A stretch of DNA of 64,000 bases from contig NZ_QTQP01000005.1 of NCBI RefSeq assembly GCF_003854275.1, positions 62,001-126,000 on the forward strand. Direction: 5' to 3'. Numbering within the stretch: the first letter of the stretch is position 1; every line of letters starts with the position of its first letter. The DNA comes from Burkholderia sp. Bp8963. Lineage in GTDB: Bacteria > Pseudomonadota > Gammaproteobacteria > Burkholderiales > Burkholderiaceae. Of this stretch, positions 37,338 through 45,390 are shown piece after piece. The notes beneath the pieces were generated by a model that saw only the letters and a list, made by a program, of their open reading frames with translations, was not told the origin of the DNA and made no database searches. The translations under genes and the position numbers were made by a program.

Positions 37338-38594
37338 GTCCAGGCCGGCGATGCGCGCGCCGGCACCGGCCCGCACGCGTCGCAACAGCGCGAGCAGTGC
37401 GGCGAGCGTGACCACGGAGCCGATCTGCGGCATCGCCATCCACGGGTTCAGGTATTCGTAGATCGGCAACGCCCACATGCATGCGACGAGCGTCTGCTCA
37501 CCGCGCAGCCAGCCGTCGCGCCAGCCGATTGCCGTCACGCATGCGAGCGCGATGCCGAGCCACGCGAGTTCGTAGTGCCACAGGTACGGGTTCGCCGCGA
37601 GCGTCGCAACGGCCAGCGCCGCGCCGCGCAGCCGCGTGTCGTGCGTGCGCGCCCACACGACGCACGCGGCCGAGATCGCGATCAGCGCAATCGCGGCCTG
37701 CGCGCCATAGGCCTGCGCGAGCGGCAGCCCGGCGAGGCGGAGCGCCGCGAATGGCGTCGGCGACGCGAGCCAGAACACGACGCCGTGTTCGAGCGTGAGC
37801 GCGCGCACGAGGCCCGTGTTCGCGACGAACAGGTGCAGTGTTTCGGTGCCGCACGCGAGCACGCCGAGCGCCGCGAACGCGGTCGCGAACAGCGCGGCCC
37901 AGGCGAACGTGCGCCACGCGCGCGCGGCGATCAGCACGAACGGAAACAGCAGCGCCAATTGCGGCTTGACCGCCAGCAGGCCGATGCAGAGGCCCGCCCA
38001 CGCCGGCCGGCGTTCGGCCCAGTACACGGCCAATGCCGCGCACGACGCGGTGTACATCGCGTTTTGCCCGAACATCGATGTGACGAACAGGCCGGGGCAT
38101 GCGAGCAGCGCGAGCCAGCCGAAGCGCTTCACGTCGGGCAGCGCGGCGATGCCCGACACGCGGGCGACCGCGAATCCAAGCGCGACCGTGCCGGCGGCGA
38201 TGAACAGCGGATAGCTGACCGCGAACGGCAGCAGCGCGAGCGGCGCGACCATCAGCAGATAGGTGGGCGGGTACAGCCAGGCGAGAAACGATTCGTGGCT
38301 GGTGGCGTGCGGGAACAACGTCGCCGACGCACGCGAGAAGCGCGCGAAATCATAGATCTGCGCCGGCGGCGTGCCATGCAGCGTCAGCCAGGACGCCGAC
38401 CAGAACACCGAGTAGTCGGCGCCGAGGCGCCATTTGACAGGGGCGGACGCGTGCAGCGTGAGCCATGCCCAGATCACCATGAACAGCACGTAGATCACCA
38501 GCGCGAGCGCGCTGTACAGCACGACGCGCTGCGGGGTGAGCCACGCGCGGACAGGGGCGGCGACGACGCGCGTCGATTGGCTGGGGAGATCCAT
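37332..38594 (-). CDS. Polytopic membrane glycosyltransferase, GT87/DUF2029-like
   Basis: This 420-residue inner-membrane protein has about ten hydrophobic segments. A periplasmic loop after the first span (WRLGADYSVFWSASWLTLHG, with aspartate near residue 60) and FLAWLYPPTYLLMVAPLALL near residue 103 are typical of GT-C/GT87 enzymes such as mycobacterial mannosyltransferases. These use polyprenyl-phosphate sugars as donors. The adjacent upstream gene encodes a polyprenyl-phosphate glycosyltransferase, with only 9 bp between, so the pair likely works as donor maker and transferase. The acceptor (LPS, other glycan, or protein) is unknown. Its stop overlaps the end of tadG. Confidence 0.8.
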   Translation of the reverse strand: MDLPSQSTRVVAAPVRAWLTPQRVVLYSALALVIYVLFMVIWAWLTLHASAPVKWRLGADYSVFWSASWLTLHGTPPAQIYDFARFSRASATLFPHATSHESFLAWLYPPTYLLMVAPLALLPFAVSYPLFIAAGTVALGFAVARVSGIAALPDVKRFGWLALLACPGLFVTSMFGQNAMYTASCAALAVYWAERRPAWAGLCIGLLAVKPQLALLFPFVLIAARAWRTFAWAALFATAFAALGVLACGTETLHLFVANTGLVRALTLEHGVVFWLASPTPFAALRLAGLPLAQAYGAQAAIALIAISAACVVWARTHDTRLRGAALAVATLAANPYLWHYELAWLGIALACVTAIGWRDGWLRGEQTLVACMWALPIYEYLNPWMAMPQIGSVVTLAALLALLRRVRAGAGARIAGLDS

Positions 38595-38603
38595 CGGGCC
38601 GCG

Positions 38604-39704
38604 CTACTTGACCGACACTTTCCGGGGCGCGTGGCCGGACGCGGCCGGCAGCGCCTGACGGCGGCGCGCGGCGAGCGTGCGCCTGACCGGGAACTGCAGC
38701 AGCTTCGACGCCTGAGGCGGCGCGCCGTGGCGGGCCGGCTGCGCGTTCGCGTGACGCTCGGCACGGTAGCGGCGCCGCACGAGATAGATCGGGCGCTGCT
38801 TCGATTCGTGATAGATGCGGCCGAGGTATTCGCCGATCACGCCGATCCCGATCAGCTGGATGCCGCCGATGAACAGCACGACCGAAATCAGCGACGCATA
38901 GCCGTGCACGGGGTTGCCGAACAGCAGCGTGCGCACGACGATGAACGCGCCGTAGACGAGGGCGAGCATCGCGAACGCGAGGCCGACGTAAGTCCAGACC
39001 CGCAGCGGCACGGTGCTGAAGCTCGTGATGCCTTCGAGCGCGAAGTTCCAGCGCCGCCAGCCGGAGAACTTCGAGCGGCCGCCGCTGCGCGGCGCGCGCG
39101 TGTATTCGAGGATCGTGGTGCGAAAGCCGACCCACGCGAACAGGCCCTTCATGAAGCGCCGCCGCTCCGGCAGCGCGCGCAGCGCGTCGACGACCTGGCG
39201 GTCCATCAGCCGGAAATCGCCGACGTTCTCCGGCATCTCGACTTCGGACAGCGCGTTGTGCACGCGATAGTAGAGCGCGGCGGCCGCGCGCTGCATGAAC
39301 GGATCGCACATCCGGTTGGTGCGCTTCGCGGCGACGACCTCGGCGCCCGCGTGCCAGTGTTCGATCATCGCGGGAATCAGCGCGGGCGGGTCCTGCAGGT
39401 CGGCATCGATCAGGATCACCGCGGCGCCCGCCGCCTCGTCGATGCCGGCAGTCAGCGCGGCTTCCTTGCCGAACCGGCGCGTGAGATCGACGACCCGGAT
39501 GCGCGGGTCGCCGGCCGCGACGGCGATCAGCTTGTCGAGCGTGCGGTCGCGGCTGCCGTCGTTGATGCAGACGATCTCGAAACGCACCGATTCGACCGAC
39601 TCGAGAATCGGGATGGTTTCCGCAAAGAACACATCGATCGCGTCGTATTCGTCGTGAAACGGCACGACGAGCGATACCAGCGGTTTTCTGGCGTGCGTGG
39701 ACAT
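38604..39704 (-). CDS. Polyprenyl-phosphate glycosyltransferase, GtrB/ArnC-like GT2
   Basis: This 366-residue protein transfers a sugar from a nucleotide donor to undecaprenyl phosphate. The cytoplasmic GT2 domain has VSLVVPFHDEYDAIDVFFAE at the start, the nucleotide-sugar motif ILIDADLQDPPALIP near residue 95 and DLTRRFGKEAALTAGIDEA. Two membrane helices follow (around residues 230-255 and 265-285), then the family's YLGRIYHESKQRPIYLVR. An additional ~55-residue basic tail (RRRYRAERHANAQPARHG onward) is longer than in GtrB. The start at 39704 was chosen for the GT2 N terminus; the frame is open upstream without homology. It forms a two-gene unit with the GT87-like gene. Confidence 0.88.
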   Translation of the reverse strand: MSTHARKPLVSLVVPFHDEYDAIDVFFAETIPILESVESVRFEIVCINDGSRDRTLDKLIAVAAGDPRIRVVDLTRRFGKEAALTAGIDEAAGAAVILIDADLQDPPALIPAMIEHWHAGAEVVAAKRTNRMCDPFMQRAAAALYYRVHNALSEVEMPENVGDFRLMDRQVVDALRALPERRRFMKGLFAWVGFRTTILEYTRAPRSGGRSKFSGWRRWNFALEGITSFSTVPLRVWTYVGLAFAMLALVYGAFIVVRTLLFGNPVHGYASLISVVLFIGGIQLIGIGVIGEYLGRIYHESKQRPIYLVRRRYRAERHANAQPARHGAPPQASKLLQFPVRRTLAARRRQALPAASGHAPRKVSVK

Positions 39705-39981
39705 GCGTCCCCCCGAAAGAGCCGGTCTGCGCGGCATCCCGTCGATCCTGATCCTGTTGTTGTCGGCGGCGGCCGGGAGCATTTCCAGGCTGCCGCGACT
39801 CTGGTGCTGCTTGCCTGCCGCAGGCCGGGCGGCGGATGTGTCGGCCATTGTACGCAGGAATCGATCACGCCTGACAGGGGTGCGCGGGTTTGTCCGCACA
39901 GGTTTTCGCGGGTGAAAGCCGGTTTCGCCGGTGGTAAGCGCCACGCGCTAGCATGGGGTTTTCGCGGCGACGGAGACGGCA

Positions 39982-40122
39982 ATGCAAGTTCAGGACCTGA
40001 CGGGTGCAGCGCTCGACTACTGGGTGGCGATGGTGGAAGGGCTCGGCGCGCCGCGCGTCGATGACGCGGGGTGCCGGGCGGTCCGCGTGGCGGGCGGCGC
40101 GGCCGGTTTGGCGTGGCCGTGA
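39982..40122 (+). pseudogene. Truncated small gene resembling phage-type DUF2591
   Basis: A 46-residue reading frame starts [20 protein letters not shown], which resembles the opening of DUF2591 proteins (consensus like LTGAELDYWVARAEG) found in phages and Burkholderia genomes. Intact members run to about 100-130 residues; here the frame stops after a low-complexity GGAAGLAWP tail, 8 bp before the 3' end of the convergent LysR gene. A CGGAGACGG ribosome site is present. It looks like a gene 5' end that lost its remainder. Homology is by eye. Confidence 0.5.
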
Positions 40123-40129
40123 GCAGCGC

Positions 40130-41008
40130 TTATTCCGGCCGCGACACGATCCGCAGGAATGCGCGCACCGCCGGCGCCTTTTCGAAGCGCCGGTGCGCGA
40201 GCGCGAGTTCTGACGTGATCGGCTTGCCCGCGAGCGGCCGGTAGACGACGCCCGGCAGCGCGACGCAGCGCGCGAGCGCGTCCGGAATCACGGCCACCCA
40301 GCCGTTTACCGATACGCACGCGAGCACCGCGAGCAAGCCGCCCGGCCGTGCGGCGACAACCGGCGCGAAGCGCCCGCGGCGCGCGACCTCCAGCGTGCCG
40401 AGCTCCTGCTCGGGCACCGCGAAGCGTGCGTCGGCGAGATCGGCGGCCCTGATCGTCTGCAGCGCGGCGAGCGGCGAATCGGCCGGCACCGCCGCGATGA
40501 ACACGTCGCGCTGCAGCGTGACGGTGCGGATCGCGCCGGGCAGCGGCATCGGCGGCCGCACGTAGGCGATGTCGAGCCGGCCTGCGTCGATCTGCTTCGC
40601 GACGTCGTCCATCGGCACCTCGCGCAGGTTCAGCTCGATGCGCGGATGCGCGGCGCGAAACGCGCCGACCGTGCGCTGCAGCGTGCCCGAATAGACGGCC
40701 GACGACACGTAGCCGACCTCGATCCGGCCCAGTTCGCCGCGCTCGGCGAGCGTCGCCAGTTCACGGCCGCGCTGCAGATGCTCGAACGCGGCGCTCGCCT
40801 CGGCCAGGTAGGCCTCGCCCGCGGCGCTCAGCGCGACCGAGCGCCGCGACCGGTGAAAGAGACGCACGCCGAGCAGCCGTTCCGCTTCCTGGATCTGCCG
40901 CGTCAGCGCGGGCGGCGCCATGTCGAGCGCTTCAGCCGCGCGCGCGAAGTGCAGATGCTGCGCGACGCTCAGGAACGCGCGCACGTGACGGAATTCGAGC
41001 TGACCCAT
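40130..41008 (-). CDS. LysR-family transcriptional regulator
   Basis: This 292-residue protein has the N-terminal helix-turn-helix (FRHVRAFLSVAQHLHFARAA, ALTRQIQEAERLLGVRLFHR) and a periplasmic-binding-like effector domain from about residue 90 (IEVGYVSSAVYSGTLQRTVG). The ATG at 41008 fits the family; a TTG at 41026 would add six residues. It is divergent from the MFS exporter gene with 100 bp between, so it most likely controls that gene. The opening resembles BenM/CatM/AlsR-type regulators. Confidence 0.92.
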   Translation of the reverse strand: MGQLEFRHVRAFLSVAQHLHFARAAEALDMAPPALTRQIQEAERLLGVRLFHRSRRSVALSAAGEAYLAEASAAFEHLQRGRELATLAERGELGRIEVGYVSSAVYSGTLQRTVGAFRAAHPRIELNLREVPMDDVAKQIDAGRLDIAYVRPPMPLPGAIRTVTLQRDVFIAAVPADSPLAALQTIRAADLADARFAVPEQELGTLEVARRGRFAPVVAARPGGLLAVLACVSVNGWVAVIPDALARCVALPGVVYRPLAGKPITSELALAHRRFEKAPAVRAFLRIVSRPE

Positions 41009-41108
41009 GATTGCGGAAATCGTCAATAAAACAGCGTGGGAATATCAATGACGGGCAATACCGGGCAAGCCTAGCATACGGCTCGTCGTTCCTGTCCCGG
41101 AGTCATCG

Positions 41109-42689
41109 ATGTCACAGCCTTCCCCGGCGCCGAGCGCGGGCGAATCCGCCGCCGCCATCACCGCGCCGCGCGGCCGCGCGCGGCTGCCCGCCGCCGCGAC
41201 GCTCGCCGTCGCATCCGCCACCTGTTCGCTGATCGTGCTCGACACGAACGTCGTCGCCGTATCGCTGCCGAGCATCGCGCGCAGCTTTCACGCGAGCTTT
41301 GCCGACATCGAGTGGGTCGTGAGCGCGTACATGACCGCGTTCGCCGCGTGCCTGCTGCCCGCCGGCGGGCTTGCCGACCGGTTCGGGCGCAAGCGGATGC
41401 TCGCGGCCGGCCTCGCGATCTTCTGCGTCGCGTCGCTCGGCTGCGGGCTCGCGCCGTCGGCCGGGTGGCTGATCGCCGCGCGTGCGGTGAAGGGCGGCGG
41501 CGCCGCGCTGCTGCTGACGGCCGCGCTCGCGGTGATCGCGAACCGCTTCCCGGACGGGCGCGAGCGTGCGCGCGCATGGGCAATCTGGGGGATGTGCATG
41601 GGCGTTGCGACCGCGATCGCGCCGCTCGTCGGCGGCGCGATCACGCAGTGGATCGGCTGGCGCTGGGTATTCCTGCTGAACCTGCCGGTGTGCGCGCTGC
41701 TCGCGGCCGGTGCGCGTGTCGCGATCGACGAATCGCGCGATCCGCATGCGAAGCGCGTCGACGCCGTCGGCAGCCTGCTGTTCGGCGCGGCGCTCGCGTG
41801 CGCGATCGCCGCGCTGATCGACGCGCCGTCGCACGGCTGGCTGGCGCCGGGCACGCTCGGCCGCTTCGCGCTCGGCGCCGCGCTGTTCGCGGGTTTCATC
41901 GCGGCGGAGCGCTGGCAGGCGCGGCCGATGATCGACCTCGCGCTGTTCCGTGCGCCGCGTTTCGTCGGCGCGGTGCTCGCGATGTTCGGCTACGCGGCGT
42001 GCGCGCAGGTGATGATGACGTTCCTGCCGCTGTACCTGCAGAACGCGTTCGGGATGTCGGCGATCGACGCGGGGCTCGGCATGCTGCCGTTCGCGGTCGC
42101 GATGATCGTCGGGCCGTCGCTCGGTGCGGCGCTGGCGGCGCGCATGTCGTCCGGCGGCGTGCTCGCGGGCGGGCTCGCGCTGATCGGCGCCGGCAACCTG
42201 CTGACCGCGGCGCTGACCGCGAGCGGCGACTACCGGCTCGTCGCGCTCGGGATGTGGGTGACGGGGTGCGGCGCCGGCATCATGAACGGCGATACGCAGA
42301 AGGCGATCATGGCGTGCGTGCCGCCGCACCGCACCGGGATGGCGTCGGGGATCAGCACGACGACGCGCTTTACCGCGATCGTGACGGCGGTCGGCGTGCT
42401 CGGTGCGGTGCTTGCCGCGCGCACGCACACGCAGCTCGACCGGCTGCTCGCGGCGGCGCCTGGCGTGCGCGGGTTCGCCGATGCGCCGTTCATGTCGAGC
42501 CTGCTGGCCGGCGACCTTGCGCGTGCGCTCGGGCAGGTGCCGCCGGCGGCGGCGGTGACGCTCGCGAATGCCGCGCCGGCCGCGTTCGCGAGCGGGTTCG
42601 CCGATGCGCTGAACCTGAGCGGCGTGCTGGCGCTGGTGGGGGCGGTTGTGATTGGACGGTTGCTAGCGCAACCATTTAGAGGCTCATGA
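41109..42689 (+). CDS. MFS exporter of the DHA2 (EmrB/QacA) family
   Basis: This 526-residue inner-membrane drug:proton antiporter has about 14 hydrophobic segments. Family motifs are IVLDTNVVAVSLPSIARSF near residue 42 (motif D1), GGLADRFGRKRMLAAGLAIF near residue 82 (motif A) and GMCMGVATAIAPLVGGAITQ near residue 160 (motif C, antiporter). The first ~30 residues are a hydrophilic Pro/Ser/Ala-rich leader. No membrane-fusion protein (EmrA) or outer-membrane factor is adjacent, so it likely works alone. Substrate is unknown. The divergent LysR gene is the probable regulator. Confidence 0.92.
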   Translation: MSQPSPAPSAGESAAAITAPRGRARLPAAATLAVASATCSLIVLDTNVVAVSLPSIARSFHASFADIEWVVSAYMTAFAACLLPAGGLADRFGRKRMLAAGLAIFCVASLGCGLAPSAGWLIAARAVKGGGAALLLTAALAVIANRFPDGRERARAWAIWGMCMGVATAIAPLVGGAITQWIGWRWVFLLNLPVCALLAAGARVAIDESRDPHAKRVDAVGSLLFGAALACAIAALIDAPSHGWLAPGTLGRFALGAALFAGFIAAERWQARPMIDLALFRAPRFVGAVLAMFGYAACAQVMMTFLPLYLQNAFGMSAIDAGLGMLPFAVAMIVGPSLGAALAARMSSGGVLAGGLALIGAGNLLTAALTASGDYRLVALGMWVTGCGAGIMNGDTQKAIMACVPPHRTGMASGISTTTRFTAIVTAVGVLGAVLAARTHTQLDRLLAAAPGVRGFADAPFMSSLLAGDLARALGQVPPAAAVTLANAAPAAFASGFADALNLSGVLALVGAVVIGRLLAQPFRGS

Positions 42690-42722
42690 GCGGCTTCGGC
42701 AGCCGAATGTGCCAATGTCGGC

Positions 42723-42756
42723 GCCGCTGTAGGTGCCGCTGTAGGTGCCGCTGATA
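42723..42756. repeat. 12-bp tandem repeat
   Basis: Two exact copies of GCCGCTGTAGGT (42723-42734, 42735-42746) and a partial third copy lie in the short gap between the MFS exporter and the convergent LysR gene. No function is evident. Confidence 0.8.
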
Positions 42757-42832
42757 TGGTGTCGGCAGGTGCATTGAGTGTCGCGGAATACCGGCTGGCG
42801 GTGAGCCGGCCCACGCACGATAGGCCCGCCGT

Positions 42833-44008
42833 TCAATGCGGCTTTACCGTGCCACGCGGCAGCCGCGCGGCGCGCACGATGCCGGACGTGCGCGGCTTGC
42901 CGCAGCGCGGCCCGCGTCGCCGGCCGTCCGGGCGCACGGGTTCCGCCGGCTTCGCGGACGGTGCGCTGCCGGGTGTGACGGGTGTGACGGGTGCGACGGT
43001 CGCTCGCGCTGCATCGGCGTCGAGCCAGCTGCGCGTCGCCTCGGCGATCAGCGCGCGCAGCCAGCGCACGCCGTCGACGCATGCGCCCGCTTCGTTCCAT
43101 GTCATCCGGTACACGATATCGGGCGGGTCAGCGGGCAGCGCGACGATCGCGAGCGGGAGCAGCTTCGCGTAGTGCCGCGCGAGCCGGACCGTGGTCGTGA
43201 GGATCAGGTCAGGGCGGACGAGCGCATGCGCGGCCAGTTCGAAATGCGGCAGCGTAACGACGATCCTGCGCTGCAAGCCGACCTGCCCGAGCTGCCGGTC
43301 GATCGCACCCGACGCTTCGAGCCACGACGGTGTCGGACACAGCTGCGGCGCCTGCGCGTATTCGGCGGCCGTGATCCGGCCGCGCTTCGCGACCGGATGC
43401 GCGACGTGCATCAGGCAGACGACGCGGTCGTCGAACAGGTCGTCCTGCCGGAACCGCGACGCGCGCGCGGGGCGATTGTCGATCACGATGTCGAGGTCGC
43501 CATCGGCGAGTGCGCGCTCGGTGTCGAAACCGTCGCCGAGCGGGTGGAAGACCAGCTGCGCGTGCGGCGCGCGTGCGCGGAACAGCGCGACGAGCTTCGG
43601 CACGAACAGCACGTTCAGGTAGTCGGGGCAGCCGATCCGGTAGGTGCGCACCGACGTGCGCGCGTCGAACCTCGGCTGCTGGATGCGGATGAAGTCGATC
43701 ACGCGCAGCGCGTTGCGCAGCGGGTCGATCAGCCGCGCGCCGAACTCGGTCGGCACCATGCCGTAGCGGCTGCGCACAAGCAGCGGATCGGCGAGCAGCG
43801 CGCGCAGGCGCTTCAGCGCCGCGCTCGTCGCCGGCTGAGACATGTTGAGCCGTACCGCCGCGCGCGACACGGTCCGCTCGGTCAGCAGCACGAGCAGGAT
43901 CCGCATCAGCCGCGCGTCGAGCGTGTCGATCGCGTCCACGGCGTCGTGCGCGTCGGGGGCGGGGCCGGGGCCGGGGCCGGGGCCGGCCGGGCCTAGCGGG
44001 CCCCGCAT
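42833..44008 (-). CDS. LysR-family transcriptional regulator with extended tails
   Basis: This 391-residue regulator has a helix-turn-helix around residues 35-85 (LLTERTVSRAAVRLNMSQPA, then ALKRLRALLADPLLVRSRYG) and an effector domain from ~110 (TYRIGCPDYLNVLFVPKLVA). It resembles the NodD/PcpR/LinR-type branch, which often controls aromatic or xenobiotic pathways. It is longer than usual (about 310): the first ~20 residues are GP-repeat-rich (GPGPGPGPAP), encoded by a GGGGCC repeat, and the last ~65 residues are basic and proline-rich (TVAPVTPVTPG onward). No target operon is adjacent. The start at 44008 is one of several possible; a start downstream of the GP run is conceivable. Confidence 0.85.
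   Translation of the reverse strand: MRGPLGPAGPGPGPGPAPDAHDAVDAIDTLDARLMRILLVLLTERTVSRAAVRLNMSQPATSAALKRLRALLADPLLVRSRYGMVPTEFGARLIDPLRNALRVIDFIRIQQPRFDARTSVRTYRIGCPDYLNVLFVPKLVALFRARAPHAQLVFHPLGDGFDTERALADGDLDIVIDNRPARASRFRQDDLFDDRVVCLMHVAHPVAKRGRITAAEYAQAPQLCPTPSWLEASGAIDRQLGQVGLQRRIVVTLPHFELAAHALVRPDLILTTTVRLARHYAKLLPLAIVALPADPPDIVYRMTWNEAGACVDGVRWLRALIAEATRSWLDADAARATVAPVTPVTPGSAPSAKPAEPVRPDGRRRGPRCGKPRTSGIVRAARLPRGTVKPH
43955..43984. repeat. GGGGCC hexanucleotide repeat
   Basis: Four exact GGGGCC units (43961-43984) with one imperfect unit before them, in frame within the N-terminal coding part of the LysR gene on the opposite strand. Each unit adds Gly-Pro to the protein. The G-rich strand could form a quadruplex. 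Confidence 0.85.
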
Positions 44009-44528
44009 CGCGAAGCGATTCCCGGCATTGCGCTGCCGGCGCGCGGCCGGTAGCGGCCTGTCGGCGCGTTGGGGTTCATCGCACGAACGCGCCCGGCCAG
44101 CCGACGATCCGCTTGTCGCGCGGCGGCGCATACGTGCGCACCTTCGACGTCGTCAGCTTCAGGCGCACGAGCGATTCGGCGAGCGCGAGGCCCGTACGGT
44201 GGTTGGTTTCGAGTTGCACGCCGATGTCTCCTTCCATGTAGAGGCGCGGGCATGCCGCTTGTGTGTGCAGCTTCGGCCCGTTGCCGTGGACGTTATGTGT
44301 CGGATTCGTTCGCGAGTATGTGCGGCGGGCCGGGTGATGGGAAATTAAATATTCGGGTGACGGGTATTCAGGAATCGAATGGATCGTCGGTGGTCAGGCG
44401 GTTGCAAGCACGCTGTTTTTGCGCGGTCGGCAGAGACGCGCCGGGGTTCCGGCCCTTCGGCACGCAGGTGGCGTGGCACGGGAATTGCGGCATAACGGTT
44501 CCCATCACCATCCAGGGAGGACCGTGTC
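44009..44528. other. 520-bp spacer between LysR gene and small lipoprotein gene
   Basis: It holds one candidate small gene on the minus strand (44076-44219). The stretch 44340-44400 is noticeably A/T-richer and probably contains the promoter of the lipoprotein gene at 44529. No other structure was seen. Confidence 0.5.
44076..44219 (-). CDS. Candidate 47-residue protein of unknown function
   Basis: A GTG-start frame reads VQLETNHRTGLALAESLVRL, continuing LKLTTSKVRTYAPPRDKRIV and ending GWPGAFVR. A near-ideal ribosome site AAGGAGACATCGGC precedes the GTG, and composition is protein-like (balanced Lys, Thr, Arg and hydrophobics rather than the Arg/Ala bias of shadow frames). An ATG 18 bp upstream is an alternative start. 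I do not recognise a family; it could also be the surviving 3' end of a larger lost gene. It lies 67 bp upstream of the LysR gene on the same strand. Confidence 0.45.
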   Translation of the reverse strand: MQLETNHRTGLALAESLVRLKLTTSKVRTYAPPRDKRIVGWPGAFVR

Positions 44529-44801
44529 ATGCAACGTGATCCGTTTCGTAACATGTGGCGCGCACTCGTCGCCGGCGTCGTGATTGCCGTCGTCGCAGCG
44601 GGTGCGGGATGCCAGAAGCAAAGCGGAGGCGGCGGCGCGGCGAGCTCGGAACAAGGCGGATCGGGCGCGATGTCGGCCGCACCGTCGACTGCGCCGAGCG
44701 GAATGCCGCCGAGCAGCGGCGCTGCGGCTGGCGGTGCGCAAGGCGGTGGCGCGAGTGCGCCTGGGGCCGCATCAGCACCAAGCGGGGCGAGCGGCGGCTA
44801 A
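44529..44801 (+). CDS. Small Gly/Ala/Ser-rich lipoprotein
   Basis: This 90-residue protein has a signal peptide (MQRDPFRNMWRALVAGVVIA) ending in a lipobox-like AGAGC (cysteine near residue 28). The mature part is low-complexity (GGGGAASSEQ, then repeats of GGAQGGGASAPGAASAPS) and probably disordered. A GGGAGGACCG ribosome site precedes the ATG. I know no function; such small lipoproteins are common in Burkholderia genomes. Confidence 0.75.
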   Translation: MQRDPFRNMWRALVAGVVIAVVAAGAGCQKQSGGGGAASSEQGGSGAMSAAPSTAPSGMPPSSGAAAGGAQGGGASAPGAASAPSGASGG

Positions 44802-44952
44802 CGGATAGCGGCTATGGCGGGCGGCTGACAGAGGCGCCGCCCGCTGTCGTTGCAATCGCGCCTTGCAGCGAATCCGCGCCGGTAACCGGACGATTCGTCG
44901 GACGGCAAGCGCGGCGTGGGAATTCGTATGCGTGAAAAATTTGCATCGGTCG

Positions 44953-44967
44953 TTGTAACGATTACAA
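44953..44967. promoter_or_regulatory. Perfect 15-bp palindromic site
   Basis: TTGTAACGATTACAA has 6-bp arms TTGTAA and TTACAA around CGA. It is A/T-rich and isolated in G/C-rich spacer, as dimeric repressor sites often are. No start codon follows closely on the plus strand, so its target is unknown; some nearby transcript may be unannotated. Confidence 0.35.
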
Positions 44968-45361
44968 GGGTGGCCGATGCTGCCGCCCGCTGCGGCGATC
45001 AGTGTGCCCGCCGCGACGGGGAACGGCACGACGCTGTGCCAGTGGCGCTCGTGCACGCTATGCGCCGGGGCAGCCGGCGTGGCGCGATCTGGAAGCCGTG
45101 TCCGCGCGCATCCGGCGGGGCGCGCATTGATGCGTCGAAGAAGTAAAGGCGGGGAGCGGGCGAAAATGCTACCTGCGTCACACTGTCGCATTGACCGTCG
45201 ATTACCGGATCTTCGCCCGCAAACCGCCGTGCTGTCGTACGCGATCAGGCTCGTCCCGGTCTTTGAACCCCCATCGTTTAACCATTCGAAACAGTTTGTT
45301 CTCTGAAAAGGGCATGATCTTCGGCGAATTGGCGGGCATACTGGCGGCCATGTTGTCGAAT

Positions 45362-45378
45362 GCCGTCACAGTGACGGC
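45362..45378. promoter_or_regulatory. 17-bp palindrome just before a lipoprotein start
   Basis: GCCGTCACAGTGACGGC has 8-bp perfect arms around a single base and ends 12 bp before the ATG at 45391. It could be an operator or an mRNA hairpin limiting ribosome access; no Shine-Dalgarno sequence is otherwise obvious there. Confidence 0.4.
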
Positions 45379-45390
45379 GCACTACCCCCG

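Larger units (their letters stand above)
44802..45390. other. 589-bp spacer with palindromes
   Basis: I see no supported protein gene. Frames of 60-140 codons on both strands have the Arg/Pro-rich look of chance frames. Two clean palindromes are present and listed separately (44953-44967 and 45362-45378). The run 45280-45350 is comparatively A/T-rich and may be the promoter of the lipoprotein gene at 45391. Confidence 0.5.

Noticed and set aside
44916..45191. Overlapping 60-140-codon frames on both strands in the 44.8-45.4 kb spacer
   Set aside because: No ribosome site, Arg/Pro/Ala-biased composition, mutual overlap, and no family resemblance.
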